From Dactylis glomerata (taxonomy: Eukaryota; Streptophyta; Magnoliopsida; Poales; Poaceae): a DNA stretch of 64,000 bases. Shown here one piece after another: positions 48,143-60,675 of this stretch. Every line of letters begins with the position of its first letter. Position 1 is the first letter of the stretch. The position numbers were made by a program, and so were the translations under genes. The stretch spans positions 16,107,464 through 16,171,463 of the forward strand of contig QXEO01000531.1 of the NCBI GenBank assembly GCA_007115705.1, written 5' to 3'. Below the pieces are notes generated by a model. It saw nothing but the letters and a program-made list of their open reading frames with translations. It was not told the origin of the DNA and did not search any database.

Positions 48143-49261
48143 TCAATCTCGTCTCCAATACATGCCCCATGCTGGTGGATCATCATTGGCATAGTCATAG
48201 CCTGGCCCTTGTGAAGATGAAGCAGATGGTGTATAATCATAATAAGGCTGCTGGTATGGAAACTCCGCAATGTTAGAAGGCTGGACCGACTCCTCGGTCG
48301 CCTCTTCATTGTGCACGGGCTGCGGGTGCTCCTCCATGTATGTGTCGAGCTCACCCTCTGTGAGTGACCATCCATTCCTGCGATCAAGGTTAAACAAAGA
48401 GGTGCAGGAAAATGGACTGATCGATCAGTCTTCACTACCTTCCAGGTAGATTTCTTAAAGAAGGTTATCTCAAACGTCAAGTTATTCAAATAGGAATGAG
48501 GAGAAACAAACTTATAATGTATCATAGAATTAAAATCAAGTTTCTCTACGGGGAATTGCATATCTAAAATATGAGGCACTACACCATGCAAAGCTAATAA
48601 GCGTGAAGCAACAAGACCTCCACAGATCCCCCCTTTCTCACGGTTAGCATCAAGACGAAAAGCTATCAAAGCACCCAAATTGTAAGTCCTATCACCTCTC
48701 AAAGCAGCAGCAATAAAAGCTAGATCACAGCAGGATAACTTACTTGCAGCTTTCCTAGCAAGAACACATTTGGTAATAAATTAGGCAAAATATCGAATGG
48801 ATGGGAAATGAATATTTCGAATTTTACCACCCTCTTCTGTGAAGCTTCTTCCTTGACAAATCTCCCCATATAGGTCCATCAATGGCCTAGGCCGTTCCTT
48901 CATCTTTTCGCGCGATCCCCACTATGGTACTCTAATGGCTGCACAGAAAACATCAAAGGGCAAGTCCACAGATTTATTGTAAATTTTATAATGAACCATG
49001 GGGTTAGATGTGGACCAATTGAATTTGAAATCCTGCACCACGGACATTGTTAGTTTAGCATATTGGGGCGGTTCACCATCAATAAAATGTTCGAATCCCG
49101 CATTAGAGACTAAAGTTTGGAAATCCTGCAGGATTCTCGGCAGCATTCATGAACTCTGAGCATGGATAGATTGAGGGAAAGAACCTCTCTTCACGGTGAT
49201 CTCTCATGACTTCATGCACTTCTAGTTCATATTGAAAAAGTTGGTATGCATTCTCCTCCAT
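48143..49261 (-). pseudogene. A2 accessory ORF, divergent version with frameshifts
   Basis: The start is at 49261 (MEENAYQLFQYELEVHEVM). Frames change near 49145 and 48400, and a stop follows AAIRVP near 48922. Pieces such as GFEHFIDGEPPQYAKLT, VHYKIYNKSVDLPFDVF and YNLGALIAFRL line up with the A1 ORF, but identity is low. The tail (PYYDYTPSASSSQGPGYDYA) is Tyr/Ser-rich as in A1 but different. Function unknown. Confidence 0.6.
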
Positions 49262-50131
49262 TTCTGAAAATTTTAACAAACCTCATAAAAAGTGATTAAC
49301 TACTATAGGGAGTTACTAGAGGGCTAACATGCATCAAAATAACATTTCTAAGCAATAGAACAAGCATGCAAACTCATTTCACCTGTAACCTATAGAGCTA
49401 AAATACTCAAGAAATACTCCACTAAACAAAATTCTACTTGGACAATCGGAGGAGTCACATACCGGAGAACAAATGCTCCGAATCTCAGCAACAATGATGG
49501 GCTGAGCAAGGAGATCAAAAAATCGAGATGGAGAGTAGCAAGAACACGAGTTTGAGCTGGGGTGTCAAGATTTTTTGGTAGAGAGAAAGAGCTGGGGAGG
49601 AAGAGATAAGTGAGAGGCCAGGGGGGGCCCCTCACAATAGGTGGGCGCGGCCTAGGCTTGGGCCGCGCCCCTGGTTGTGAGGTGGCATGGTGGGTCCCCC
49701 TGAGGTCTCCCATGTGCCTCTCTGCCCCATTTTTGACATAAAAATTTAAAAAGATTTTTCTGGAATTTTTCGAGAAACTTTATTTTCGAGGATTTTTCAG
49801 AAAAATGATAAGAGAATAAAACTCGGGCAAACGACGGTGGTGCGATAGAAAGCAAATCCAACTCAACCTTACAACAGCTCTAAGACATTCTAATCATGTA
49901 ACTAACAAAGAGAACAAAAATGGTGCAAGTAAAAATGAGTGAGGTTGAGTAAGTGCGGTGAAAACGAAGTTTCATTCATATAAAATCATTTTGTTAACAA
50001 GGTTGATCAAGTCTTGTTACCAAACTAATTTTATATGAGGCAAAACTTTGCATTTCACTATATGCTTATGTTACCTCGACCTTGATAGGCATAGTCCCAA
50101 TCATAACAATTTTATATTCTTCCTTGGGCTT
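49262..50131 (-). other. A2 spacer with internal hairpin
   Basis: No gene. The hairpin 49631-49681 has outer arms CTCACAA and TTGTGAG, and inner arms with GGGCGCGGCC. It corresponds to the A1 hairpin split by B. Confidence 0.7.
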
Positions 50132-52705
50132 TCGCTCTGAACAAATAATCTGACCAACTCTGATGGTCTCAACATTCTTGATTGAATTTAGAGCGTTCTT
50201 TGTATCAATCTTCTTGGGAAAATAAACCGTATATTATTTGTCATTGACATTAAAAGTTACTTTTCCTTGATTGCAATTAATAACCGCACCTGCAGTGTTT
50301 AGAAAAGGTCTCCTAAGAATAATAGACATATTATCATCTTTAGGCATTTCCAACATAATAAAGTCAGTTAATATCAAATAACTGTTAGCAACTTGAACAG
50401 GAACATTTTCACATATACCAATAGGAATAGTAGTAGACTTATCAGCCATTTGCAAAGATATATCAGTTGCTACCAATTTTTCTAGATCAAGTCTCTTATA
50501 AAGAGAAAAAGGCATGACACTAACTCCGGCTCCCAAATCACATAAAGCAGTTCTAACATAGTTATTTTTAATGGGGCAAGGAATAGTTGGTATACCTGAA
50601 TCTCCAAGCTTCTCCGGAACTTTACCATCAAAAGAATAATTAGCAAGTAAAGTGGAAATTTCCTCATTAGTAATCTTCCTTTTGTTAGTAACAATATCTT
50701 TCATATACTTTGCATAAGGAGGCATGCTAATAGCATCAGTCAAAGGAATTTACAAAAATAAAGGTCTCATCCATTCACAAAACCTATTGTAGTGTTCTTC
50801 TTCCTTGGATTTGTGTTTCTTATCAGGAAAAGGCATTGGTTTCTGCACCCAAGGTTCTCTCTCATTACCATGCTTGTTGGCAATGAAGTCTTCCTTAGTG
50901 TACTTTGCATTCTTGGCAAGCTTTTCTGGTTCCTCTTCAACTTCTTCTTTATCGGAAGCATTACCTGGTTCAGTTTCAGCATTAGAAATAGAAACACTAT
51001 TAGGATCTTTACCTATTTCAGAAGATTCTGCAACTGTTTTATGCTTCTTCTTCTTCTTCTTGAAAGGAATATCATCTCTTGAAGTGCATTGAGAATCTTG
51101 CTCGATCCTCTTAGGATGTCCTTCAGGATATAAGGGGTCTTGAGTGGTAGCACCTCCTCTTGTGCGTATTTCACACGCTTGTTTTTCTCCTGCGGCATTA
51201 ACTAGCAAATCTTTTTGCACCTTGGTAAGCTAATCAATTTGAGTCTGAACCATTTGAAAATATTTAACAAGTATCTTCACATCATTGGAGGTTCTCTCCA
51301 CAATATCCTGCAACTTGTTAATAGCTCTAGAATTTTCCAACAAATGATTCTGCACCCTTCTATTAAAATTATCTTGCTTAACAACAAAATTATCAAACTC
51401 ATCTAAGCATTGATCAGGATGTTTAGAGTAAGGATTATCTCTATCATCAAAGCGTTGGAGAGAGTGTACCTCAATAGTAGATGAGTGAGGGATTGGCTTA
51501 CATAATTCTTCTATAGGAGGTAAATTCTTCACATCTTCAGATTTAATCCCTTTCTCCTTAAGAGATTTCTTGGCTTCCCTCATAACCTCATCATTTAATT
51601 CAATCATTCCTCTCTTCTTTGGTGTTGACTCTGTAGTTGGCGCTGGTGTTGGTGTTGACTCAACCATAGTCCAATCATCATGATTCCAGCTTATTTTAAC
51701 CATTAGTTCTTCAGCTTCAACCGGAGTTCTTTCCCTGAAAACACAACCAGCACAACTATCCTGATATGTCTTAGATTCATTAGTTAGTCCATTATAAAAT
51801 ATATCAAGGAGTTCATTTTTAGGCAATGGCTCTTTAGGCAACGCTCTAATTAAAGAGCAAAACCTTGCCCAAGATTTAGGCAATATCTCTCATTTTCCCT
51901 GTTCAAAGTCAAAGATTTTTTGCACAACAGCATGTTGAGCACTAGCAGGAAAATATTTCTGAAAGAAAGCATTAACCAAAGCAATAGGACTATTAAGAGA
52001 TCCAGGAGACAAATTATTAAACCAATTTTTAGCTGCACCTATCAATGAAAAAGGGAAAATCTTAGGAACAAAGTAAGTGCGCAGCTTAATATCATCAGAA
52101 AACAAATTACTCAAAGTAGAAAGCTCATTCATATGGGCCATAGCACTTTCACCTTCAGTACCACAAAAAGGGTCTTTCTCAACAATAGATATGAAAGAGA
52201 AATTTAAAGAGAAATCATAATCCTTATCTCTAATATTTATGGGAGAAGCAGCAAACTTAGCATCAGGAGATAATTTATATCTAACAGCACGTCTTGCTAG
52301 AAGTTCCTTAACAGCATTAGCATCACGAGTGGCATGAGCTTCAGCAATAAAATCATTGTCAAGCTCAATATAAGTGTCATCAAGATCATCACTAGGGCAT
52401 TCCCTAGACTCAGGTGAACCAACAGGTGTAACAGTAGTGTTCCCCAATTGCTTAGTCCTAGCAATTGTAGCATCTAAAAAGGAACCTAACGAACCACTCT
52501 CATCAAGCACAGTAGAAGCATCATCTAAATTATCAGCGGCATTTTCAAACTCAGCAGAAGAAGTAGCAGTAGCATGTGCATGTGGTGGTGTAAGCAACTT
52601 ACTCATAACAGATGGCAAATCAAGAGCAACAGAGGTGTTCAGAGTCGTACCTCTTCTTGTAGTGGATGGCAATATAGGAACTTTTCCATCACGAGGTTTA
52701 CCCAT
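50132..52705 (-). pseudogene. A2 gag-protease, several stops
   Basis: It starts MGKPRDGKVPILPSTTRRG at 52705 and is colinear with A1 (17769-20348). The frame holds longer than in A1, through the Gag core GAAKNWFNNLSPGS, but TGA replaces a Gly codon after DFEQGK near 51888, TAG follows MVQTQID near 51229, TAA comes before IPLTDAI near 50745, and TAA follows VNDK near 50235. The protease has CDLGAGVSVMPFSLYKRL. Where A1 ends, A2 has CGA instead of TGA. The damage differs from that in A1, so both copies broke independently. Confidence 0.8.
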
Positions 52706-52764
52706 GATGAATGGATTGCAGCGAACAATATGAATTCCAAGTGAACTTACAAATCAGGCTATGC

Positions 52765-52782
52765 TCCCCGACAACGGCGCCA
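52765..52782 (-). other. tRNA-Asp primer-binding site of A2
   Basis: Minus reads TGGCGCCGTTGTCGGGGA, one change from A1, next to the LTR. Confidence 0.8.
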
Positions 52783-52793
52783 GAAAATAGTCT

Positions 52794-54170
52794 TGATGAC
52801 CCACAAGTATAGGGGATCACAACAGTCTTCGAGGGAAGTAAAACCCAAATTTATTGATTCGACACAAGGGGAGCCTAAGAATATTTATAATCCTTAACAG
52901 ATGAGTTGTCAATTCAGCTGCACCTGGAAATAGACTTGCTCGCTGCGGTTTATCAGTAGCAACGGTTTTGTAGTGGAGATAGTAGCAAAACAGTAGCAAC
53001 AATAGTAAAATAAAAGCGGTAATAGTAGCAATAGTAAACAGTAGGATAAAATACTGTAGGCATAGGGATAGATGTACGGGCGTTGCATGGATAAGATAAT
53101 TCATGAAATCAGTGAGACATGGGCATTGCAGATAAATAATGATAAAGCATCCTAGTACTAAACAATCATAGGCATGTGTTCCGTATATAGTCGTACATGC
53201 TCGCAATGAGAAACTTGCACGATATCTTTTGTCCTACCAGCCTGTTGCAGCAGGGCCTCAAGGGAAACTACTGGTAATTAAGGTACTCCTTTTAATAAAG
53301 TACCAGAGTATAGCATTAACACTCGGTGAACACATGTGATCCTCACATCATAGTTATCCCCTCCGGTTATCCCAATTTTTGTCACTTTGGGGCCTCGGGT
53401 TCTAGACAATAATATGTGTAAACAACTTGCAGGTAAGATCATAAATAACAAGTATCATCATAAAACAATAACAAGTTCAGATCTGAGATCATGGCACTCG
53501 GGCCCAAAGTGACAAGCATTAATGTCATAAGCACTAACAATGGATACTAGGCACTATGCCCTAACAATCTCATAGCAAATTACATGAATGATCACATCCA
53601 ATCCCTACCATCCCCTTCGCCTATAGCGGGAATTACTCACACATGGATGGGGGGGTCATGGATGGTTGATGGAGAGATGTCAGTGATGATGGTGATGAAG
53701 ATCTCCTCCAAATCCCCATCCCGGCAGGGTGCTAGAACGAAGTTTCTGGTTCCGAATCGCGGTTTCTGATGGTGGCGGCGCAGCGGAAGTCTATCTGGAA
53801 AAACGCCGAACCCCCGCTCCTATCAGGTCAGAGGGTATATGTAGGCGGAAGGAGGGGTCGAGGCGATGGCCGAGGCGGCCTCACAATAGGTGGGCGCGGC
53901 CAGGCCTGGGCCGCGCCCCCTGGTTGTGTGCCCATGCCACTGCCTCTCTTCGTCTCTCCTTCTGGCTCCGTGGGTCTTCTGGCAAAATAGGATTTTTGCA
54001 ATATTTTCCGGGATTTTTCGTGAAAGTTGGATTTCTACACAAAAACGAGACACCAAAGCAATTCTACTGAAAACAGCGTTAGTCCGTGTTAGTTGCATTT
54101 AAAACACACAAGTTAGAGGAGAAACAACAGCAAAAGTGTTCGAGAAAGTAGATACGTTTTGGACGTATCA
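52794..54170 (-). repeat. A2 5' LTR (1377 bp)
   Basis: Plus starts TGATGACCCACAAG and ends GGACGTATCA. It has the hairpin copy 53880-53930. A short deletion relative to A1 lies near 53520. Confidence 0.9.
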
Positions 54171-54175
54171 GAGAT

Positions 54176-55049
54176 GTAGACCAACATATAAGGTGGGGTG
54201 TTGCACCACTTGGTAAGTGAGTGATAAGAGAAGTGCCACACGCGCGCTCCTCCTCCTCCTCCTCGCTCGCTCGTCTCGTCTCGACTCGACTCAATACGAC
54301 ACGTCACGACGCGCGCGCCGCGGTTTGCGGAATTGAGCCTCGGAGCCGAGCTTATCTTTTTGCTGCACAGGAAAACCGAGCATTTGACCGAGTCTTTGGC
54401 GGACGCGTCACAATGAGCCGGTTCGGGTCGCTCCCGGATCATGGGCTATTGTAACCGACTCGGGCATGCGACGTGGGCGTGGCCCATGTTGTCTAGGATT
54501 TCTCCGCTGTGCCGCCTATATAAACTCTTGCCAGATTACCGCTGCACACATCTGAAACCAATCTAGGGTTTTGCCACCTCTCGCTGCTTGCGCCACCTCC
54601 GTAGTCTACTCCATCCCGAGCGCCGGCGTGGACCGGCGAACGGGAGAGCAGGTCTCCGGAACCACTCGCCTTTGTGATCCTGTACGGGAGAGGGCGAATT
54701 AGGTTTTTGGGAAGCGCTCTGCGCGACTGCTCGAGTTCTTCATCACGGGTCGTCTTCCCTCTAAGTCGGGCGGTGCATCATACCACCATCTTCATCGTCG
54801 CCTGCTTCGACCGGTCTTCTCCAACGTTGTCATCAATAACGTTACTGCTACGACTACATCTGCAAGCGAACGGTATGTGTGGTGTACTGTTGTTTTCCTG
54901 TTCATCATGTTCTACGAGTACATGTTTCGCTGCTACTTATTTTCGTTCATCTTGTTGTTCAGTACATCTAGTATGTTCGAGTTACATATGGTAGTAGCCG
55001 GTTTTGTCATATTTAATATTCTGGAATTAATCATGAAAATTGTGCCTAA
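54176..55049 (+). repeat. 3' LTR of copia element C, right piece
   Basis: It continues 15220. It contains the TATA box TATATAAA (54517-54524), which the truncated 5' LTR lacks, and ends TATCCAACA. GAGAT at 54171-54175 is the second copy of the A2 target duplication. The whole LTR was about 973 bp. Confidence 0.85.
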
Positions 55050-55439
55050 TTATCCAACAGTTAGGGCACGTTATGGGCTAACGCCTCCGCTTCGCTTCGG
55101 CCCAAGCCTCCTAGCGATGGGCCCCGCTTCACTCCGTCGTTAGCCTTCTTATAGAATTTGGATCGACATACAACACAATCAGAGATCGATGGCTGGAGAG
55201 CCACTAAACCTATCTTTAGTAATGTAAACTACTATTATCATGTAGCCCCTAGCGCCATGCCTATACAAACTACTGTATACCTCATTTCTTAGTTTGCTAG
55301 ATTAACTCTTCTATATCCATATTGCATTTCAAATTTTAAGGCGGTTTTATTGGCGCAGTTAGTTTTGTTGAATATTTGGACATAATTAAGAGCCATTAAA
55401 GGTTGTGACTAGAGGAATGCTCAGTATCGATAGTTTGAG
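55050..55439. other. Flank of element C, no gene seen
   Basis: Unassigned. Arms GGGCTAACG (near 55066) and CGTTAGCC (near 55136) can pair across about 60 bases, a possible small foldback; nothing else is recognised. Confidence 0.3.
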
Positions 55440-56556
55440 AGATTTTAGGTGGTGGATTTAAAAATTAGAATCAGCACCTTGCACGAATACCATATCATGC
55501 GCAACGCATTCAATCTTAAGTCACCAAAGTTTCGGCATTGCTCTTTCTTCAAACATCAGAACCAGTTCACCCCTTTTGTCCTCAAGGGTTGTCCCACTAA
55601 GTTGATCATACGGTAGGATAAAATGAGACAGCCCTAGACAATGGAATACACGATGCACCTGATGCTCAGTGTTTCTTGATTTAAATTCCTTACTTGTATG
55701 GATACCTATAGCAGGGCAGGCAAGATTTAAATTCCTCAACCGTTCTTCATTTTAGTCTTTTCTTGTCGACAGGGATGCCAAGATATTTGATAGGGAGCAG
55801 AACAACGGGTAAGAAGAAAATTAAATCAAATTCATTACTTTCGTTATCTTCTTCCCCAAAGAAACGAAGTTCACTCATATCATAGTTAATCATCAAGCTT
55901 GACAATTTGTTCGAAGATGCACAACAAATACTTCAAGTTGTGGGCACTGGACACATCATCATCTATGAAGAAAGCGGTATCATCTGATATTACCGTAAGA
56001 ACGGACTCTTTCACCAGATTAGATTAAACCATTTCTCTTATCTATATCCATCATAATTGCCAATGCATCTACCGCTAGGTCAAAGAGCAGGGAGATAATG
56101 GATCCCCCTGATGGGTTTTCTTGGCCAGTATTTCCGGTATCTCATCGGTAACTGGTTCTTTTGGTACCCACCGATATAGGATAAAAAACAGATAGTATTT
56201 AGCGGTATATTTATAATTTTGTCAAATTTAATGAATTTTGAAAGATATTGAGCAAATTTATAAGTTTATTTAAAAAATCTTGACCCTAGGTACCCATAAT
56301 ACCGTTTGCCCACCGGCATTTTTATTGAGAACGAGAGAAAAAAAACACTACCCTGTGTTGTTACTAATGTTGATACCAACTTCTCCCCAATTTGATCTTC
56401 TCGTAGGCTTTCTTGAAATCAACTTTAAACATGATGCTAATATTTTTCCGAGTGTGGAAAGAGTTCAATGTTTCATGGAGAATTAGCACTCCCTCCATGA
56501 TATGTATCTGTTATTGATGACGCAGTTTGAGTTGTTTGGTAATAATTCTAAAACTG
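55440..56556 (-). pseudogene. LINE (non-LTR retrotransposon) reverse-transcriptase relic
   Basis: Minus fragments in changing frames match plant L1-type ORF2. Near 56510-56400 are IMEGVLILHETLNS and KVDFKKAYEKIK (usual NIMEGVVILHE, KIDFEKAYDKV). Near 56130-56060 are HQGDPLSP and LLFDLAVDALAIMMDI. Near 55800-55750 is IKYLGIPVDKKRLK. A stretch of about 190 bases (56140-56325) with CCGGTA/GGTACCCA motifs interrupts the relic and may be a small insertion. It once encoded the polymerase for target-primed reverse transcription. Confidence 0.65.
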
Positions 56557-56563
56557 ACATTTA

Positions 56564-57947
56564 TCCCAGAACACACATCCCCGCGTCGCTCCCTGGGGGC
56601 GGCTCGGGCGAAACCCTAGGGCCTGCCGCCGCCCCTTCCCCTCCTCCACTTCCACCCCCCGCCGCCGTCGGAGGACGCCGCCGGGCTAAGCCCGCGCGGC
56701 AGACGGCGGCGGCGGGCCTTTCTCTCCTCGCGCGGGTCGGGTAGGCAAGGGCCTTCTCCCCCCGAGCAGCGGGACCTCTGGCCGGAGCACCGCGGTGGTC
56801 CTCGATGGCGCGGGCTCCCGGCGGAGCTGGACGCCGGGGCGACGGCCCCGGACCCCCTGGTTGGTGTGGCGGCCGCGATGGCCGCATGGGCGGCTCGGCG
56901 GCCGGATCTGGGGGCCAGGCCCATGGCCTCCGCCGGCTCTCCTCGGCCCCTGCGTCGGCGTCGGTCGGCGCCCCCTCTCTGTGGCGTCTGTGGTGGCGCC
57001 CGTGGTGGTCTGCGGCGAGCTTGGGTGGTGGTCTGCGGCAGCTGGTGCGGCTCGGCTCGTCTCTACGTGGTGAGGTTGACAACGGCGGCGCGAGCAGGGC
57101 TCCCAGGTCGGTTTGTGGTGGCTCCTGTACAGTGGTGGCGCTGCGGCTGTGCAGGGGGTGTGTGGGCCAGCGGAGTGCGGGCCGGCGGCGCTGCGATCTT
57201 CTTCGTCGCTATCCGACTGCGTGTGGGTGTGAAGGCTGGTTTGGCTCTGGTGAAAACCTGACAGGCGCGGCGTCCGTGGATGTCGTTGTCCTCCTTGGGG
57301 GGCCGTCGTTGAGCTCACCGACCTTTCTTCACCCTCAGGGTCAAGTCTTTGGGTGAAAGCCAAGATTCTGCTTTGCGGAGTCGGATGACGGCGTCGATCC
57401 TTCGTCGCTTCCCCTCTTGAGGGCGTCGTCTTGAAGATTTTGATCCTCTTCACACGCTCCAGCGGCTGGACATAGTGTGGCAACGACAATGGTGATAGGT
57501 AAGGGTGTGGTTGCGGCAAGATCGTGTTAGTCGGCTCTGTTTCCGGCGTGTCCGGGTGACTTCCTTCCGATCTCCTCTTGCTGTGAAGTCGAAGCCGCTA
57601 TGAGAGCGGTGTACGATGACCTTCAAGGGGCGGTTTGGTGGCGATGCTCTTCTCCGGCGCGGGTCTTGCGCATCGCCTCTCCGGAGCTTGTCTACAGAAT
57701 CGGAGCTGTCGGTCTCTACTCGAGGAGTCGTCTGTTTGGCATAGGCCGACTTGAGCTTCGAGGAGCTTCTGTGGGTAGCCAGCCAGGATGGTTGTGTTCG
57801 CCCTCGCGACGGTCGTGTTGCATGACGTTCGTTGAGGGCTCTTGTTCCGATTTTCGGCCGGTTTCCCGTTAATAAATTAGCCAACTATGTACTTCTTCTC
57901 TCTTAATGAATATGGCAAATCTTTTGCCTTTGTTTCAAAAAAAAATA
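56564..57947 (+). mobile_element. GC-rich poly-A retroposon with target duplication
   Basis: ACATTTA stands on both sides (56557-56563 and 57948-57954; TGACATTTA against TAACATTTA). The right end is TTTGCCTTTGTTTC followed by an A-run, as in retroposons made by LINE machinery. The body is very GC-rich at the left and has long frames on both strands, none of which I recognise. It sits at the 5' side of the LINE relic. It may be a non-autonomous LINE derivative or a retroposed transcript. Confidence 0.6.
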
Positions 57948-57954
57948 ACATTTA

Positions 57955-60269
57955 GAGGACATGATACGAGCAATGCAAATCAGAAATGCAAAGCCGCTAC
58001 AGCTCGTACACGTCCTAGCTAACGACTATTGTCCTACACTCCTATAGTTGTATGATTAAATGCAGAGAGTGTCGGTGATTCGTCCGGGGAAGGATCGCCT
58101 ACCCGGAAAGCGAAACCGCGTGGACCAGAAGACGACGTACGCAAGCCTGTGACCCAGCGCCTCCTTGTCTCCTTCCGCCCATGGGCGCGCATATGGCGTT
58201 GTCACGGTCAGGGCAATGCAAGTGCCGTGGCCGCTTAATTTCACGCGTCGAGGATGGATCCTCATCGTCATCCGTTTTTTCCCTCACTCTCTTTCCGCAG
58301 TGCTCCGTCCTCCGTGCATGATAGTTTTAAAAAAAAGCTCATCACATTGTGGTGTGGTGTTGTGTGTTGGGTTTTACCAATAGAAGCGCATCACATTTTG
58401 ATCGTGGTGTGGTGTGTTGGGTATACCTCGAGATGCCACGGCTATCCATCCACAACTCGGCACAAGTGCCCATCATATATAGTGGAGCAGGTTGCGATCG
58501 AGCAAACAGATTGCTATCATCGTACCGTTTTTCTATATATCTGCCTTGCTAAATGGCGAGAGAATTGCACATTCCATCAGATCGCGTTCATAGTGTTTCA
58601 CAAATCATCACATGGACAGATTTTTTACATATTTCACCAGATCTTGTTCTAATTAGTTGCAAGAATGTCTAAACCCTCTTAACAGTTAGCCTAAATAAGA
58701 TTGTATTTCTGGCACTAGTGATCCCATTGTATATAGTGTGGTGTTGATAGAGTGAAGATGTAATCCGAACATAGTTAACAATGTAATCTACAAGCATGCA
58801 AAATCGTAATCCAATTTTTTTATTGTTGGGCTACAAAAAATGACATATGATAAAAAAAATAGAGATTTCAAAATACTACATGTTTGTCATTTTTGCGTAG
58901 CTCAGAATACAAAGTATTTTACATTTGATATTTCACGCGTATAGGGGATTCATCATTGTCAATATCCAGATTTTTTCGTAATATTGTTGAAACTCGTGAA
59001 TATGATTTTTAAACTTTTTAAAACAATGGGACCAATGCTGCTTGGGAGCCAAAGACATGTTCGATTATTAATATTTATTGTCTCCTCAATGGTCCTTATA
59101 TGGCTGCACCGCATCAAAATATTTTGGCATGCAGTTGGCTAAAACAACCTGACGATGTTCTTACTTTTTACCGCTAAGCTAAATGTTAAGAAGTATTAGA
59201 CTTTTTTTGCAACAAATTAGAACAAGATATGATGAAATATATAAAAAAATTCTATCCATATAGTGATCTGTGCAACCCTATGAACAGAACATAGTGGAAT
59301 GTGCAATTCCCTCTAAATGGCGTCCCCCCAAACTTGGGTCACTACTTCAGGTGCACGCAACTTGGAACGCAAGTGGAACCTTACAACAATTCCATTACCC
59401 AAAGGCCAAAGCCTCATTTTACAACAAAAACTTAGTGCACCCACCATCAACGACCTCGGCCAAGTCTTAATTAATCTTGTCTGTGAGTAGTAGAATGCAA
59501 ACCACAAGCTGATTTTTTTTACTAGCTAGCTAGGACAGGCAAGACCAATAGACAGAGTTTGTTGGAAGAGGTTTGGGTCCAAGGGGACCAAGTACGATAC
59601 AATGCGGCGCGAGCCAAAACCCATGGACCTCATGCGGCCATGCATGCAGTGCCATGCCATGGCACGGAAGGAAATTGATGGGAAGGTGACCTCGGGCCAA
59701 CCCATTGATGGCTCTGCAGCAGTCCCAGGTCAATTATTTAGGGGTAGGGTGGTCATACCATTAGCGCTGCTAGTATTTCTGTGTATGTTTCCATCACCAC
59801 CACTGCTGGTATGTTAGGGATTAGTAAGTGAGGGTCACGGGAGCAAGTGCCAGTGTGACTCACCTAACCTAATTCCGGCGAGGTACAACTGAGAGCGAGT
59901 CACGTCGATGGACAGCCGGGCATGGACGCCGACATGTTTCTGGGCCAATAAGGGCTCATTGTCATTATGTTAATAAAAAGTAGTTCAGTGGTATGTTAAC
60001 TAGTGTCATTTCCTCTATACCTGTGTTTGCAAGTTGTAACTGTTGTGAGTTCATTGACGACGGATAGATTGGTCTGTTGTGCTAAAGAACCTTGGAGACC
60101 GGTCACCAGGGGTGGACCTAGAGCAAAATCAACCCGGTGTTATTTTATGAGTCACATGTAATGTTCGCTTGGAGGGATGTGTAATACACTATAAATGTAG
60201 AAAACATAGCAAAGAAAAGAGATTTTACAGTGTAATCTGACACCTGGTAGCATAACCTTAGTACCCCAT
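57955..60269. other. Intergenic DNA without recognisable genes
   Basis: Mostly AT-rich. A repeated GTGGTGTG/GTGTGTTGGGT motif occurs near 58350-58375 and 58402-58425. Frames up to 132 codons (58254-58652) show no motif I know. CAGGGGTGGACCTAG near 60108 recalls a hAT end, but no partner was found. Confidence 0.35.
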
Positions 60270-60675
60270 GACGGAGGCGGCGGCACATTTGTTTGTGCAT
60301 TGTGATATATCTCAAGAATATGGGGCCCATCGAAGGTTGGTTAGGAATTGGTTTTATTGATCTGCTAGCATGGCCAATGCGAACTCTCAACTCTTGGTGG
60401 CTTAATATAACCGGATTTCCTCCCCCCCCCCATCGTAAGGCGTTGGCCTCTCTCACTTTGCTATTCATATGGGAAATTTGGAATGAGAAGAGTGCTAGGG
60501 TGTTCAAAAGTAAGCATTCGCTGGCAATGGCGATGTTCGACAAAATCAAGAAGAGGCAAAACTTCAGGTAGCTACGGATACAAAGCTTTTGAGTGTTTTA
60601 GTATGCGGAGAGTAATCTGGAGTTGTAATCATTTAGCATTTCTTTTTTGTTTTGTCAAACTTCTCCTTAATTAAT
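60270..60675 (+). pseudogene. LINE ORF2 C-terminal fragment and 3' end
   Basis: The frame 60293-60571 contains IEGWLGIGFIDLL, then KALASLTLLFIWEIWNE and ARVFKSKHSLAMAMFDKIKK. This fits the C-terminal region of plant L1 ORF2 after the reverse-transcriptase zinc-binding domain. A T-rich 3' tail follows. The rest of the element is missing, as in 5'-truncated LINE copies. Confidence 0.6.

Larger units (their letters stand above)
15221..54170 (-). mobile_element. Element A2: Athila-like Ty3 retrotransposon without pol, with nested insertions
   Basis: The ends read TGATGACCC and CGTATCA on plus, and GAGAT stands on both sides (15216-15220 and 54171-54175). Own sequence is 15221-16285, then 45845-54170; the rest is A1 and its cargo, which landed in A2's 3' LTR. 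On minus the order is 5' LTR (54170-52794), tRNA-Asp primer site, gag-protease, hairpin, accessory ORF, 3' untranslated region, 3' LTR. Without the insertion the 3' LTR is about 1397 bp. No reverse transcriptase or integrase was found. Confidence 0.9.

Noticed and set aside
56686..57519. Long minus frame in the GC-rich retroposon
   Set aside because: Frames are long on both strands because of GC content; no domain is recognised.
60107..60122. CAGGGGTGGACCTAG resembling a hAT end
   Set aside because: No matching inverted end or 8-bp duplication was found nearby.
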